Assembly (NCBI GenBank): GCA_958496175.1 | Contig: OY292275.1 | Location: 25,273,001-25,337,000 of the forward strand | Direction of reading: 5' to 3' | Source: Sisyra terminalis | Taxonomy: Eukaryota; Arthropoda; Insecta; Neuroptera; Sisyridae | Length of the DNA stretch: 64,000 nucleotides | In this document: piece after piece, positions 34,259 through 47,060 of the stretch | How positions within the stretch are numbered: position 1 is the stretch's first letter | How the letters are laid out: the number at the start of each line of letters is the position of its first letter | Notes under the pieces: generated by a model | The model's input: the letters and a program-made list of their open reading frames with translations, nothing else | What the model was told of the DNA's origin: nothing | The model's database searches: none | Translations under genes and position numbers: made by a program

Positions 34259-37200
34259 TTATGACGAAGATGTAGAATAAGAGATAGCCATTCGCAATGG
34301 TTTAATTAAAAGAATATATGGTGTTGCAATCCAGAAACCAAAATTATCAGCATTGCTAAAAGCGAGCAAATATTTTTCTTTTTTTAGTAGAACAAAGGGT
34401 AATAGAGAAAAACCAAATATAACACAGGTCCAGAATCCTATAAAGAAACGTACAATTTTCCATTCAGCTAATTTAGATACGTTGGGATAACTCGCGACAA
34501 TATTCTCCAACTGAGAAAAGAAAAATAAAAATAAAATTAAAGTATTGATTGAAAGTAAAACAGAAATAATAAATTTACGTCTCGTTCGATAATCATCATC
34601 ACAAATTCTAATAGAAACGCGACGTAATATCCGGTTTGAAGACCATGCCAAGCTGCCAGGTAAAATAATGCAATCAATTGACTGGCATAACGATTTCCTA
34701 TAGGTATTTTAAATATGTATTAATGGTATACAAGAATATTGTAAGAGTATGATTTGATAAAGTCTTACCTAAAAACTTGCAACGCTTGTAAACATAAAAA
34801 GCAATCCATTGATTGGTTGTTAAATTAAAACTTTTTATATAATGATTGAATTTCCATGCAAAATTTAGTTCAGTTAAATGAGCACTTTCTATGCCATTCC
34901 ATAGAACTTGACCATTTTCATCAACACCGTTGTAAGTTATACCTATGTAATGAAATGAATAATTTCTTCAAGTTGACTAAATAAAATAAATTAAAAAAAA
35001 AATACCAAAAAGTGCACAAGCACCTTCCGCCAAAAGCCAAAATGAAACATATTTATATAAAACACATCGACCCCAAAATCCTAACAAAACCATTCGATAC
35101 AATAGTGGCAAATTACGAAAGTTCTCCGTCAAAATATATTCATTATTAACTATTTCACCACTACCAAGAAAAGTAGCCATATAAAACGAACCCAATAATA
35201 ATCGAGTCATAGCATATGTTATGCTTCCTGATCGATCTTTGAGTTCCCAATTTTCAAATTCATCATTCACAAATTTCAGATATCGATTTATTGGGTAAAA
35301 TGGACCAGTGAGAAAAGAAGCGGGAAAAAAGGCGTAACCCAGAGTTTCAACAAATTCCGGAACTTTGTTTACTTCACATAGTTTCTGGTCGCTTCCTAAA
35401 CTTTCTTTTGGTGCATGTAGTGAATCGTAGCAATCAAAACTTAAACCTATCAATCGTAACGCTATCACACATTGAGGTAATGTCCATATAATTTCATAAT
35501 TTCCTGTTTCGGTAAAATAGTAACCTAAAAATAACATTATTATGTAAATTGTTTTCTTAGGTAGATTTGAGGAACAAAGATTCATCTATATTAAAATTAA
35601 ATTAATTTAAATATCTATCGTTGAAAAGTTTGTAGGCTTGAATCAACCGCATGAAGGTTTTTTGCCGTTTAAAAGCCGCAAAACTACTCTAGTCGAGTTT
35701 TGGAAAACCAATTAGTGGTATCAAGGCTTTTTCTGTTGAATATTAAAGTTTTGTCTCTATTAAAGATGTTGCTTTTAAGGATATAAAATATCTTTAATAA
35801 TTTTAATACAGAAGCATGTGTTAAATATTTTTATTGTACCGGTACATTACAAAAATATTGATTTTTCGATATTTTCATTAAATTTATACATACAAAAGTT
35901 TAACGTATTGAAAAGGTATAAAAACGTTTTAAAGGTTTGATGAATTTTATTTTGAATGAAGCTTTAAATTTAAATGTATTTTATGATACAAATTCTTTAG
36001 TATCTAAGAAGAAATTATAATTTGTATTATATTTAAGTCGCAACATATACATTAGACTGGGCTTGAAAAAATCACCATTTTCTATAAAAATGACATATCA
36101 ACAATATTATTCAGGATGACAAAAAAAATGTTGGGAAATTTTGAGCCGTCAATATAGAAGCCGTTAATATTTAAGATAAAATAAAATTTCGTATTTTTAT
36201 TCTGTAAAATTATCAAAAAATGTTAAAAAACCTTTTTTGTAATGCATTTAATTTCCTTCAAGAATATATGAAAATTTGTTCTGAATATTAATTTGTTTAT
36301 TACTTACAAAATTCCAAAGTTAAAAAATCAAATCGTAAAGACAGATCAATGTTCAACGCTTGATTATAAGGAACTGTTGGTCTGATAAAAATATACAAAA
36401 AGACATTTTTTGTAGAATATTCAAGTATATTTGAGAATATCTATATAAATTGTTCAAATATTTTAATGTGATGATGAAAAAATATGGAGAAAAAAAATGC
36501 GTTTTCAATAGAAAAATCAAAATTTATGATGATAGACTTTTTAGTTTCATTAAGGACTGCCGTTAAGGGCTCATAATTTCACATTTTTTTTATTTTATTT
36601 TTTTTGGTCATCGTGTTTTATATTCTTGATATATCTTTAAGAAAAACAGTTTTTTTGGCTCAGCATAGTATCTCATAATATAATGTTAATCATTCTTCTC
36701 TTTAATTTTAACTTTGTAATTTCAGGTAGTTTAATTAACCAGTATATGCACCAAAATTGACTAAAATACCTATTTTTGCGCATGTGATGTAATTACATAA
36801 TGGCAGTTATACGATTGTTGTGGCGCTAAAATATGACGGATTTTTGTTAAACTCGTAATGAGATGAGAATATAAATTATTTTTCTTTGATATTACACTTA
36901 GTTTCCTTGCAGATTCCTATCGACTTTTAAAGATGAAAATATTTAGCCCGAATATATTTTTCTTTTTTTTTCGTATTAAAAATCATTCTCATGCAGTTGC
37001 TAATCGCTGGCTTTTAACGAAAAATACCTAACATGTGAGCCATCTAAAAAAGTAGTGCTAAAGATCAATTTTGTTTAACTTTGTGTCAGATTCTATCAGT
37101 CATGTCATGCTTGTCATTCACCGGACCTGATTTTCTCTATTAATAGATTTCCAAAAAGAGTACATTTTTGGTACATTTGTTACTTACAAGCTGAATGTTT

Positions 37201-38093
37201 ACTAGCAAGTATTAACACTTATAACTCGCAATTATATTCGCATCCCTATACAGTATAGCATTTACATATATCGATACTTTGACGTTCGATAGAGCTTCAT
37301 TTGTAGCTCAAATTTGGGTGCACATGTTACATTTTAATCACGTGACTACATTTATCGTTAGAAACCAGCGATTAGCGACAGTATGACAATGCACCATAAA
37401 TCTACTTTCACTCGTACACAGGATTAAGATTTTAATAACCTGTATTATTCGTATTACACATTTTTAACTGATAAATTTTAAAGTTAATAACTATTTTTCA
37501 GAAACTAGGAAATATATTCAAAAGACTCAATCAATATTTTCGTTATTTTGACGAGCTCTTCAAGGATTTGTTTTTAGAAATTAGCGCCGCAATAATCAGA
37601 TTTTTTTTTAAAAATAATTGTTTGCGTGTAAACTAGCATTACTTAATCTTTGCAAAATTTAAAAATTAAATAAAATAGTAATGTAAATTAGTTACCAGTT
37701 AATAAATAGCTTATATTGAAAACTGAATTTAAATACAATGCAGTTTTGTTTCCATTGAACAACTTTAAAATAGCACATGAAGTTAGAACGGTGAGAAAGC
37801 AATGTCCAATTTCAATTCCATAATTGTAATATCCAAGAGCAAGTCCTGATGCGGTAAAATAAAGATGCTGCAAATATGGTTGTGAGCGGAACAAAAATAT
37901 TCTATGTATTAAACCTAAGGGATAGCCTGCAAATAAAATGCGGAAAATAAAATTTCCATGAAATACAACAAAAAATTGAAAATGAAAAAAAAATTATGTC
38001 CGGTAACTTACTTATGCCAATTGTGACTAGTAGACGAACAGCTGGTGCTGGTGCTCCAATATTAGTAGCTACATCATCAATAAAATTATTCAT
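34259..38093 (-). CDS. nes: Lysophospholipid acyltransferase, MBOAT5/LPCAT3 (nessy) type, complete, six exons
   Basis: Transfers an acyl chain from acyl-CoA to lysophospholipids in the ER membrane (Lands cycle; family knowledge). Exons in transcript order: 38093-38012, 37926-37696, 35524-35006, 34942-34769, 34697-34579, 34510-34259. All introns are GT-AG and the phases agree, giving 458 residues; vertebrate LPCAT3 has about 487. Matches to LPCAT3 run along its whole length: GYYFTETGNYEIIWTLPQCV, LYKYVSFWLLAEG, CKFLGNRYASQ and WHGLQTGY. By family alignment H353 is the catalytic His and N317 the probable Asn partner. Many hydrophobic stretches fit a polytopic membrane protein. The start is supported by an in-frame TAG upstream and no earlier ATG. 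Introns are 63-85 bp except intron 2 (2.17 kb), which holds two MITEs. The C-terminus ends in a Ser-rich tail without the Lys-rich end of the human protein. A run-on frame through intron 5 begins at an ATG inside exon 5 but is not the real frame there. The symbol follows the Drosophila orthologue and is an inference. Confidence 0.94.
36051..36670. mobile_element. MITE in acyltransferase intron 2 (620 bp)
   Basis: Outer ends TTAGACTGGGCTTGAAAAAA and TTTTTTTGGCTCAGCATAGT are imperfect inverted repeats. The pairing continues inwards (ATATCAACAATATTATTC with ATATTCTTGATATATC; TTTTGAGCCGTC with GGGCTCATAAT). Non-coding interior. Confidence 0.6.
36994..37382. mobile_element. MITE in acyltransferase intron 2 (389 bp)
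   Basis: Inverted repeats CAGTTGCTAATCGCTGGCTT (36994-) and ACCAGCGATTAGCGACAGT (to 37382), continuing through TTAACGA/TCGTTAG and ACATGTGA/TCACGTGA. No coding content. Confidence 0.65.
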
Positions 38094-38143
38094 ATTTTTT
38101 ATGTCAAAATCAATTAACCTTTCAATCTATGAAATTTTCCAAT

Positions 38144-38359
38144 ATGTCGTTAGCTGTCAAAAAACATAGTTTAAAGTATGTAATTGTACGCAAAAACTCA
38201 AATGATTATTTGTGGAAAATGAAATTTTTGTAGATAATTATAGAATATAATGAATGGAATTTTGATGAAATGAAAGAAAAATTTATACCATCAGCCACCG
38301 TCGGCGAAATGTTGGCTTTAATTGACTGCATTTTATCTGATTTTATCGAACGTAAATAA
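38144..38359 (+). CDS. Possible two-exon microprotein gene (53 aa), divergent from the acyltransferase
   Basis: Proposed exons 38144-38179 and 38234-38359, joined across a 54-bp GT-AG intron (TAT|GTAATT, TTTTTGTAG|ATA), phase 0. The product would begin MSLAVKKHSLKY and continue with an acidic and hydrophobic stretch including FIPSATVGEMLALIDC, ending FIERK and TAA. Exon 2 has noticeably higher G+C and coding-like codons compared with its flanks. An AATAAA overlaps the stop region (38355-38360), so the transcript could end right there. Its ATG lies 50 bp from the divergent acyltransferase ATG, which suggests a shared bidirectional promoter. No family recognised. Alternatives: exon 2 could be an isolated chance opening or part of the acyltransferase 5' UTR read on the wrong strand. 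The start codon and intron are inferred only. Confidence 0.4.
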
Positions 38360-38989
38360 ACATTTGAATTAGTTTCTAACAATAAATTGATAATTTCATT
38401 AATATTTTGATATTTTTTAAACAGTTTGTTACTTTGTTCATGGCGTGATTTTTATTTGAATTACTTAAGTAATAAAAAGTTTACCTCTACATATAATATT
38501 TATAATTTTTTAAACAAAAAAGAAAAAAAATATAACTAATGAAGTTTTAAAGCATAAGCTTCATACCGAAGATCTTTTTATTTTTATGCCCTACTAACTA
38601 ATACCAGCGACTTCGTTTGCGTGGTAAATGTAATATGTTTAAAGTTTAATTAACAGATAGATTTTACTCGCATCTTCGCTCGCATTAACGCCGTTAAATA
38701 TGTTTCAAAGATCAGTGAAAATAAAATAAAATAATTTGATTACTGTTTTTCTTATTGCTTGACCAGGATGGTTAGCTTTTTAGAATTTGAAAATTCAATT
38801 TAAGTTAAAAGCTGAAAAATTGGTTTTATTAAGATATTTCACTACAAAAAATAAATAATTTGAATAATTAAGATTTTAAAAAGTTTAAGGAATTAACAAA
38901 ACGTTTAGTAAATGTATTCTTCTTCAGAAAATTACAAATAAGAGTATTATTCTAGGATGCTACTGGATACTGTATTGTATTATACTGTT

Positions 38990-39240
38990 CCATTCGGCAC
39001 AGTTATATACGAGTATATAGATATTTCGGGCATTGGATACATCCGAACAGTCTACACATAGTTGGCCACGGAAAAAGTATGACTTCCAAATCCACGCAAG
39101 CTACCTGTAATATTTGCCTTGCACTGCGCTAATGGTAACAGCAAAACTTAGCTTGATTGGAAAGTGAAATCTTTGGAATTCAAATGGTAGATTAATGAAA
39201 TAATTGGAATTCGAGGTATGATAATACTTATCTCTTTTCC
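38990..39240 (-). pseudogene. Helitron helicase relic (frameshifted)
   Basis: In two minus-strand frames: IIIPRIPI, then LPFEFQRFHFPIKLSFAVTI and SYFFRGQLCVDCSDVSNARN. This is the same C-terminal helicase block as at 18.3 kb but from a different family. At least two frameshifts. Confidence 0.7.
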
Positions 39241-39572
39241 AACACTTGTTAAAACAGTGGTTTTAAGTATATTCTGATTTAATTATGTGATCCGAAGCCT
39301 TGTCCTATTACATAGTCGAGGATCATATATTATATATTTCGTATGAGCATAACTGATACATTTAGTTTCAATTGAAGTTTATGACATATTGCTATTCTTT
39401 TTGTCCTTGTTTTTCTTGATAAAAGGTATCCTAATTTTTTTGTGCCTCTTAAAATGTTTGCAAAGCTATAATCATACTCATCTGATCATATGAAACTGAA
39501 CTATGGGCTTGTGTAAGCGACTCAAGTATCGCGGTGGTGCAGCGAAGTATTCTGCATATTATTATATGTATA

Positions 39573-42310
39573 TAGCTGATCCCCGCAACTTCGTCTGCGT
39601 AACATAGGTGTAGATTATATTTTATTTTTAGATTTGCTATTTGTAGTAGTATATGAAAATTTTCATTTTTCTTATTTGTTTTACGAAAAACATAATCATA
39701 CTTAAAACACTATTTTGTCGACTTTAAAAAGACCCATTTAATATACTGTTACAAAGAATAAAATAGTTGTAGGTAATGATCAATTAAACTTCAAAAAATA
39801 TTTATAAATATCTAAAAAGAGTATGTCTATTGCGTATACCTACGGTAGGTATACCAACAGTAAACCAAATAATTCATATATCAATCAGCATCTATACATA
39901 AATTAAAAATATCACCAAGTTCAATAAAGTCGGTCTAAATTATGACTTAAAAAAAGTCGAAAAGTATCAAAATACTCGCGTCAAAATAACGGAAGTTAAG
40001 AGTCTAGATTTTTGAGTATTAGTAGGAATCCTTCTCACTGTTTCGATTCCTGAATGGACCTTTTTCCAAAAACTATTATACTATTGCAATGTACAACATA
40101 CCCGCGAAATTGAAATTGATACAATGGCACGAAACCCAGTTCTTCCATAATCAAGTATAAGCAGTATGTATCTATAAACTTATTATTAAATATCTAAATT
40201 TCAACTATATAATTAAACCATATTGGATAGTCTAGAGTTCACCATACACGATTGGGCGTATGTCGTTTGTTCTAGAAGAGCATTTTAAATTTCTTTTATC
40301 ACTATGGCTTACGGTAAAAACGTCGGTATTTTCTTTTAGTTCACCGAATTTCAAAGGGTACTCGCTCACTAATGTAATTATTTCAGATTTTCAGGTTTAC
40401 AATATGTGAAAGCCAAAAAACTTAAAGTTCATTTATAAACTTAACCTTTTTCAGATATATTTATCAGTTTAAATTTTTAAGCAGACCCTACGTTTTTGTT
40501 TCTAATAATAATCCAAGTTTGTTTTATACTAAGCAGTAATAACGTTTCTCCTTTAACGGACTTTGATTATGAAATTTGAAATTTCGATTGTTTATTAGAC
40601 GTTATGCCGCACAAACCTAGCCACCCTTTTTTCACTCTTTTAGTGGGGGGAATTATCGAAAACCCTTTCTTATTATATAACGGCATCCTATAAGGAAAAA
40701 ACTTTCCAAATTTCATCGACACAAATATGCGTTTATATTTGAAAATACAATGTAAAACGAAAAAAAATATGACCTTCTATATTTTAGTTATTATTTAAAA
40801 GCAATTCGATTTCGCACATTTGGGCGTTGTACATACAAAACTATTGGAAATAGGTGGAAAGCGTGGAAGTAAAATCGAATATTTTATTTATATTCAGTAA
40901 CAATAATTGGTTTTAAAATTGTTCTAAAAACCATAGAAAAGTTAGTATGGAAGATTTTATATATTTATTGATGATAATGAAATATATGACAAAAAATTCC
41001 TCCCTTAATGCTTTTCAGCAGAATATATCATTGCTCCAGGTCACAATCATTGGTTCATAAAAATTAGATTTTAAAAATTTTGATTGTTGAAAAACAAACA
41101 AAAATTAAAAACCGCCTCTATGGTATTTAGTATTAATACCTACTACCTAAACTTTCATACTAATTAAGTGAAATGACGTTATTTAAAATGCTGTAGTTAA
41201 AATTATATAACAAAAACAGAAACTTATTATTAATTAATTTTTTATTTATTAATTACACTTAGTAAATTCAAAATTTCGATTGTTGATAAACTTTACATTT
41301 TCTCAAAGAAACTTAATCACCCCAATTCACTCTTTTAGGGTAGAAATTATCAAAAAAAAAAAACCTTTTCACACGCCTATTTCTTATAAGGAATACACCG
41401 AATATTAAAATTTCATTTGGCAGAGGAGATATATAATTACACGATTTTATGTATGCACGGTTTTGAAAACGTATTTATTTTAAGCTTTATTAATATAATT
41501 ATTTTTTTTACTACTACTGTTTTTTTTCGTTAATATTTCCTTATTGAGCAACTCTAAGGATTTATTTTCAACAATTTTGTAAAAAAAAAAAAATAAAAAA
41601 AAAGTTTACTGTAAGATTCGAAACCCACGTCTCTTCTATTGCAAGCATTTGAATATCAGTACGTAAGCGAATGTGAACGCATAATTGTATTAAGTGTTTA
41701 TTATGTATAGAAACATTTATATTTCAAAAAGGCACATTTTTGTATTTTAACATTTTTCATTTCTCAAATAAGTTACATTTTTAAACTTGTGATATCTTTC
41801 GAATGGAATGTTCAAATTGAATAACTCAAAAAGTTATATAATGGTATTGAAGCAAACTTAAATATGAAGTCATTTATTTTGGTAAGGATTAATCCCCAAG
41901 TATAAATAAAAGATCTTTTAAAACGGTGGCATTTTTATATATTTTTTAAAATGTAAAAACACTTATTGTGACATAACTATAATAGTTAGACATATGCTGT
42001 CGCTTTATTTTTTGTAGATAATGATATGTTCTACAAAATCGTAATACATTATTTTGTTCTATAACCAATAGTTTTCGCAGCGCACGCGATAAAAGAATGT
42101 TTTTTGGTATTTTTTTTCAGACCTTGGGTTACATTATTGGAGTTTTAGTATGGGTCCTTATTTTTTTTGAAAATTTATTATAGCCCATGTTCACCGGAAA
42201 TAATGTAGCTTTCTAACAGTGAAAGAATTTTTTAAATCGGTCAAGTAGTTTCGGAGACTATTCAAAGCAAACAAACAATCAAATCTTTCCTCTTTATAAT
42301 AATAGATAGA
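39573..42310 (-). mobile_element. Helitron-like non-autonomous element
   Basis: On the minus strand it starts TCTATCTATTATTATAAAG at 42310. It continues with AAACTACTTGACCGATTTAA and ends near 39573 with a CGCA/TGCG hairpin around GACGAAGT, followed by CAGCTAT. This agrees with Helitron termini (5' TC, 3' hairpin then CTRR-like end). The interior holds two related G+C-richer blocks (40600-40740 and 41270-41430) and no open reading frame. A second 3'-like terminus (GCAAACGAAGTCGC) lies at about 38600. Confidence 0.5.
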
Positions 42311-42805
42311 TGTATATACATATTATATGTAATATTACTATGTATTGTATATTAACATGTAATAGTATTATATTATATTATATTATTAAACTACTTTCTA
42401 ATATCTATATTTAAAAAAATGCTTCAAAAATTTTGAAATTAGAGTTTAAGCCACCAATTTTTGTTGATAGAAAACAATTTTATACTTTCGAAACCACCCA
42501 AATCAATTTATTTTTGTTTTCTTATTAAAGTATTGTGTTACTGTTTTGTGTTGTGTAACTATCATTTATATAATTTTTATCTGATCCAAGTTCCAGACTT
42601 CTTAATTATATTTTTATGATTTCGTTAGATCTACCCTTAACTCCGACTTTGTTTCCGATTTCAATTCCAATACCAACTACGAAAAATCTATTATCTATTT
42701 AAAATTTCTGGTTTCGATAATATATGTACTTACAGCTATTACAAAAAGAAATGAAAACTACTAATGTTACATCATAATGCTGAACTAAATTCTTACTATC
42801 TTGAT

Positions 42806-42912
42806 CTTAACAATGTTCTGTTTAAAACTTACTATTTACATTTGAATTTTAACACTATAATATCGTAATTTTTCAAATGTAAATAGTAAGTTTTAAATAG
42901 AACATTGTTAAG
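42806..42912. repeat. Near-perfect hairpin, 41-bp arms and 25-bp loop
   Basis: Arm 42806-42846 (CTTAACAATGTTCTGTTTAA...) pairs with 42872-42912 with a single mismatch. It could be a small MITE, or a transcript from it could form a miRNA/hpRNA-like precursor; nothing else identifies it. Confidence 0.8.
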
Positions 42913-45690
42913 TTTCAAATGGTAAAAGTTTAGTTTAGGATTACTGTGTTACTAGAATAGCTTTTAGTATGTTTTTTTTTTCGTGCTGTAAGAATGGTCC
43001 CTTGGATGAGTTAAATATAAAAGGTAGTTACGTAACACGAAAAAATAACTCACTAGTTTCATAAGACATGTTTTACCATCTCGTACTTATGGGGCTTATG
43101 GGTATGTGTTTAGTACATAATACCATTAATAATTTAAATAGCTCTATAAATGTAAGACAGTAAAGTCATATATCAGACATTCATCCCTAAAAATTTAGCA
43201 CATAGATTAAAATCTTAATACTAACAAAAACCAGGATGTATCCCGCACAATGAGACGATTTATCAAAAAATCTATCGTAAATTTACTAATAAAATCAAAT
43301 ATATACTAGTATATAAAAAAATATTTTCACAAAACTTACAAGCCTTGCAAAGGTTTGCTGATCTTCAAATTGTCTATCTGATTGATGAACTTAGGATTAT
43401 AGTATACCTTACTTTCACCTTCTAACTCCAGTAATCCTTTAATTTTTTGATTTATTTTTCATTTGACCGTCGGAAATTATTAAAATCAACATTCATCATT
43501 TCCTACTGGCATTTTGCAATTCTCAACACAAGAACTTTGGTGCCTCATTTTTGTTGCATTTATTAAGATAAAAAAAAACCGCGTGCATTTGCTTACAATT
43601 TCATTAATAATAGCCTCCTATAACGCTTAAACTGACCACTGGGAACGCTTGGGTCGATTTGGCTTCCCATACCATAGCTTCACACATAGCGAAGAATAAG
43701 TAATTACGTTTGAAAACCTCATGTTCACAACACTATCAAACGGTGTAGAGAAATTTAAAAAAAAAAACTATAGCAGAAACTTTTTTATTTGAAATCCTTT
43801 ATATCATATATTCTATCATACATTATTATAATGTAAAATAACTCTTAGAAAAGTTTAGGCTGTCAAATCAAGGTCATTTTAGGAGTAAAACTTACAAAGT
43901 TATTAAAGAAAAAGAACTTGATGCTTTATTTTAAATTTTAATTTTAAAGAAATATAGCAGATTCGAGTTTTCAAGAGAATAGTTTATTAGGGTCGTTAAG
44001 GTAGTACTTTCTGTTTGATTTTTTATTTATTTATAAATACTTTTATGTGCATTCATATTTTATTTTATTTTTAAACGCACCATAGTTCTTTTGATAAAAA
44101 AAAAATATAATGAACTCAAATTATTTGTATGTTGATAATTAGAAATATAATATTTTCTTGTTTATTGTCAAATTAAATGACACGAGTATATATAGACCAA
44201 TAAAGACAATACTTGATATATTCGTGCTATTACAATAACGAAAATTAAATAAAGCAAGTCCGGTATGCACTTAACATATTAAAGAAATGGGTATTACATT
44301 GTTTACATTATATATGTTACATTATACATATTTTTTATACTTGAAGTTTTAAATTAAATGAACTCAAGTTACTTTTGTATAAAATAATTTAAAAAAACAA
44401 CATTGCAAAAAATTTTACTTTGTTAAAATGACCTATCAGATGTCAATGTCTAAAACTTAAATGAAATAACATACGAGGTTATTGTTCTGCATTAATGTGT
44501 TTGTGTAAAAATTTTTTTTTCATAAAGTGCGATTTAAAAAATCACTTTCATATTTATCTTTTACACATATTTTATAAACATATAAAGATAAAATAACTCT
44601 ACAATGAATTTCTGAATTAAATTAATTCGATGTTAAATTTACCTAAAATATTCACAAAAAATGTGTACGACTAATCTCTTTTAGAATTTTAAATTTAATT
44701 AATAAATAATGAAGAAGATAATTAATATTAGATCAAAAAGCTAACGAATACGGTTGGGTGATAAAAGACTACTATGTTGCAACTGACAAGAGTCGAAAGA
44801 AATTTACGTAGCGTGAATGGTTCGGAAGCATTTCAAGTTTAGCTTTTACCTGTTAAAACACTTCTTTTCATAATTTTCTCCCATATACCAAATAAGCGAT
44901 CCAATTATACATTTTTAAGCCTATGTAAATATATTTTTTAAAGCCTTCTCGTCACATACCCATTTATAAAGTAATGGAAAATGGAGCTTTTTCATTTTGT
45001 AATATAATTTTTTTTCAGAAATTAATATGTCACGACTTGTAGTATTAATTATCCTGAAAAATAATAATTGAAGAAAATCTGTGTTTTATGTTGTTTATGT
45101 GGTAATTTTTATGAAATGATATCTTTTTCTGAATCATACATGCATAAAATACTTTGGAAAATTAAAAATTCAATGTAACGTTTTAAATTATAAACGTTTC
45201 TTTTAATTAACGTTTACGTATGATACATTACACTCAATAAATAAGGTATTTTTAAAACTACAAAAATGAATGAGGAAAAAACCTTTGATTGTTAATCGTA
45301 GCATAATTCAATTTTTTATTTTGATACGAAAATTTAAAAAAAAAGAAGTAAACTATTAAATACTGGAAAATTTTATACCACGATAATGAGGAAATAATTA
45401 TCCTAGATGCACTTCTCATCAATAAACTCTATTGTTATGTTATGTCAGGAAAAAACACTTTTATAGGTATCTATTAAGGTATTAGCTTAGCGATAGATTT
45501 CATAGGTTAATTTTATCGATTAAATTTTATAATAAAGTTTGTTTGCACATTGAAGAGTTTGTTCATTTTTTATTAGACGATGAGTGAAAATATGTATCCA
45601 CTTTTGGAGTTTCAATATGAATCGAAATTGCATTAATCATTTTTAATGGAAAAATATTTTATGCAATTAAACCATTAAATTGATTACCTG
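42913..45690. other. Gene-free AT-rich DNA
   Basis: No supported gene. A G+C-richer patch near 43600-43700 has no open frame of note. Confidence 0.5.
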
Positions 45691-45699
45691 CTTTCAGGT

Positions 45700-45860
45700 A
45701 CTGAAGTGCTACGTATAGGACTGTTCTCTATACTTGTGAAGCATAGACGCTTAAAATAACATCTACGAACCATCTAGAAGCTTTTGAAATGCAGACGCAT
45801 AATGCATATATCATAAAAGTTTGCGTGAATGCAAACAGACAGAGCACTGTTTGCATCTAG
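45700..45860 (+). pseudogene. Non-LTR retrotransposon relic (reverse transcriptase C-terminal part)
   Basis: Plus-strand fragments TVLYTCEA (stop) TLK and LEAFEM in changing frames match the conserved VLLYGCEAWTL...LEAFEMW block of the same kind of element as at 28290-28640. Confidence 0.5.
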
Positions 45861-45893
45861 CGACCACAAAAAAATAAAATGACATATGCTGAC

Positions 45894-45912
45894 TATATAT
45901 ATATATATATAT
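45894..45912. repeat. TA microsatellite
   Basis: An uninterrupted TA run immediately following the non-LTR relic, flanked on both sides by a TGCTGACTA-like phrase. Confidence 0.85.
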
Positions 45913-46529
45913 GCTAACTATGCTGACATATACAAAAGCTTAAAATATCGTCTTCTATAACCATGTAGAAAGGAAAATAAGGCAAAGATTCATAGGACAC
46001 AAAAATCTGTCCTAGTTACGCCGTGATATCTACGCTTGAAGTTTTTTTGGTGTGAAAGATTGTTTAAACATATGTCGTTAATAGAAACGAGTCTAAGAAA
46101 CTAATCAATTATCTTTTACGCAAGGAAATAATCATGGGATCTTTAGATGTTTTTTTTAATTAAAGGCATTAATGATTAAGTGTACGTTTCGAAGACGTCA
46201 TTCGAAGATGTCATCTACGTATGTCTTGTATATGAAGACTTGATTTTTGTAAACCTTTGAAACGGTCGAAAGACTCAAGACGTAAAACCATTTACAATAG
46301 GATCACAACACACTATTGATTAAACAAGCCGTAGATAAAAAATATTTCGAATTGATCTTTTGTGTATCAGGAGTGATATTGACATTTTTGGACAAAAAGA
46401 CTAATAAAGAATAATACCATACTTCAAAAAACGAAGTATGGCATTATTTTGCTTGATTATTTACAGTCGCTTCAACTTCCAGGGTCATTAGTGACTATCA
46501 CTTTTGAAGCTTTTGTACTTAGAACTTTA

Positions 46530-47060
46530 ACACTTTACATTACAACTTCCACCTGGATAATAGATCTTTAAAAATTCCAGTCTCTTCGAGAAATCTTAAG
46601 GTGTTTTCACCTCCTTCTACAGTTAAGCAGTTTTCTGTTTTCTGGGAGACACCGCTTATTTTTCTTTCCAGCTCAGTATCTTTGCATTCCAGTAAGATAT
46701 GGTTCACTGATTATTCACCTCCGCATCGATCACATCCTCTGTTATTCCAGTAATTAAATGGAGATGTCAAATTCGTATGATTGATTCGCAGTCTATTCAA
46801 AACTACCTCCTCACTTCGGTTGAGTTCACCTAACTTTGGGGTTTTCATTATTGTTTTCCAAAACCTAAACAATTTTTGTGGACTTGTCCGCCAAGTAATT
46901 ATTTCAATGGAATCGTGATAACTTTTGAATCATTTTGATGGATTTTTCCAGGTTCAGTTTCAATTCATTGTTTATTGATTCCGTTGTTGATTCTGCTTCC
47001 TTATCAACCCTTTCGTTTCCTTCGACTCTTTGGTCCCCGGGAATAATTTTTGTAATCTTA
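46530..47060 (-). pseudogene. Non-LTR retrotransposon relic, RNase H and C-terminal region
   Basis: Minus-strand pieces GDQRVEGNERVDKEAEST (RNase H; canonical PGHxGIxGNExAD), EEVVLNRLRINHTNLTSPF, CDRCGGE and VNHILLECKDTELER (C-terminal zinc knuckle region) occur in the right order but in shifting frames. Confidence 0.7.

Noticed and set aside
34259..34651. 130-codon continuous minus-strand ORF as a separate gene
   Set aside because: It runs through exon 5 of the acyltransferase in a wrong frame and through intron 5. Only its last 83 codons (exon 6) are in the true frame.
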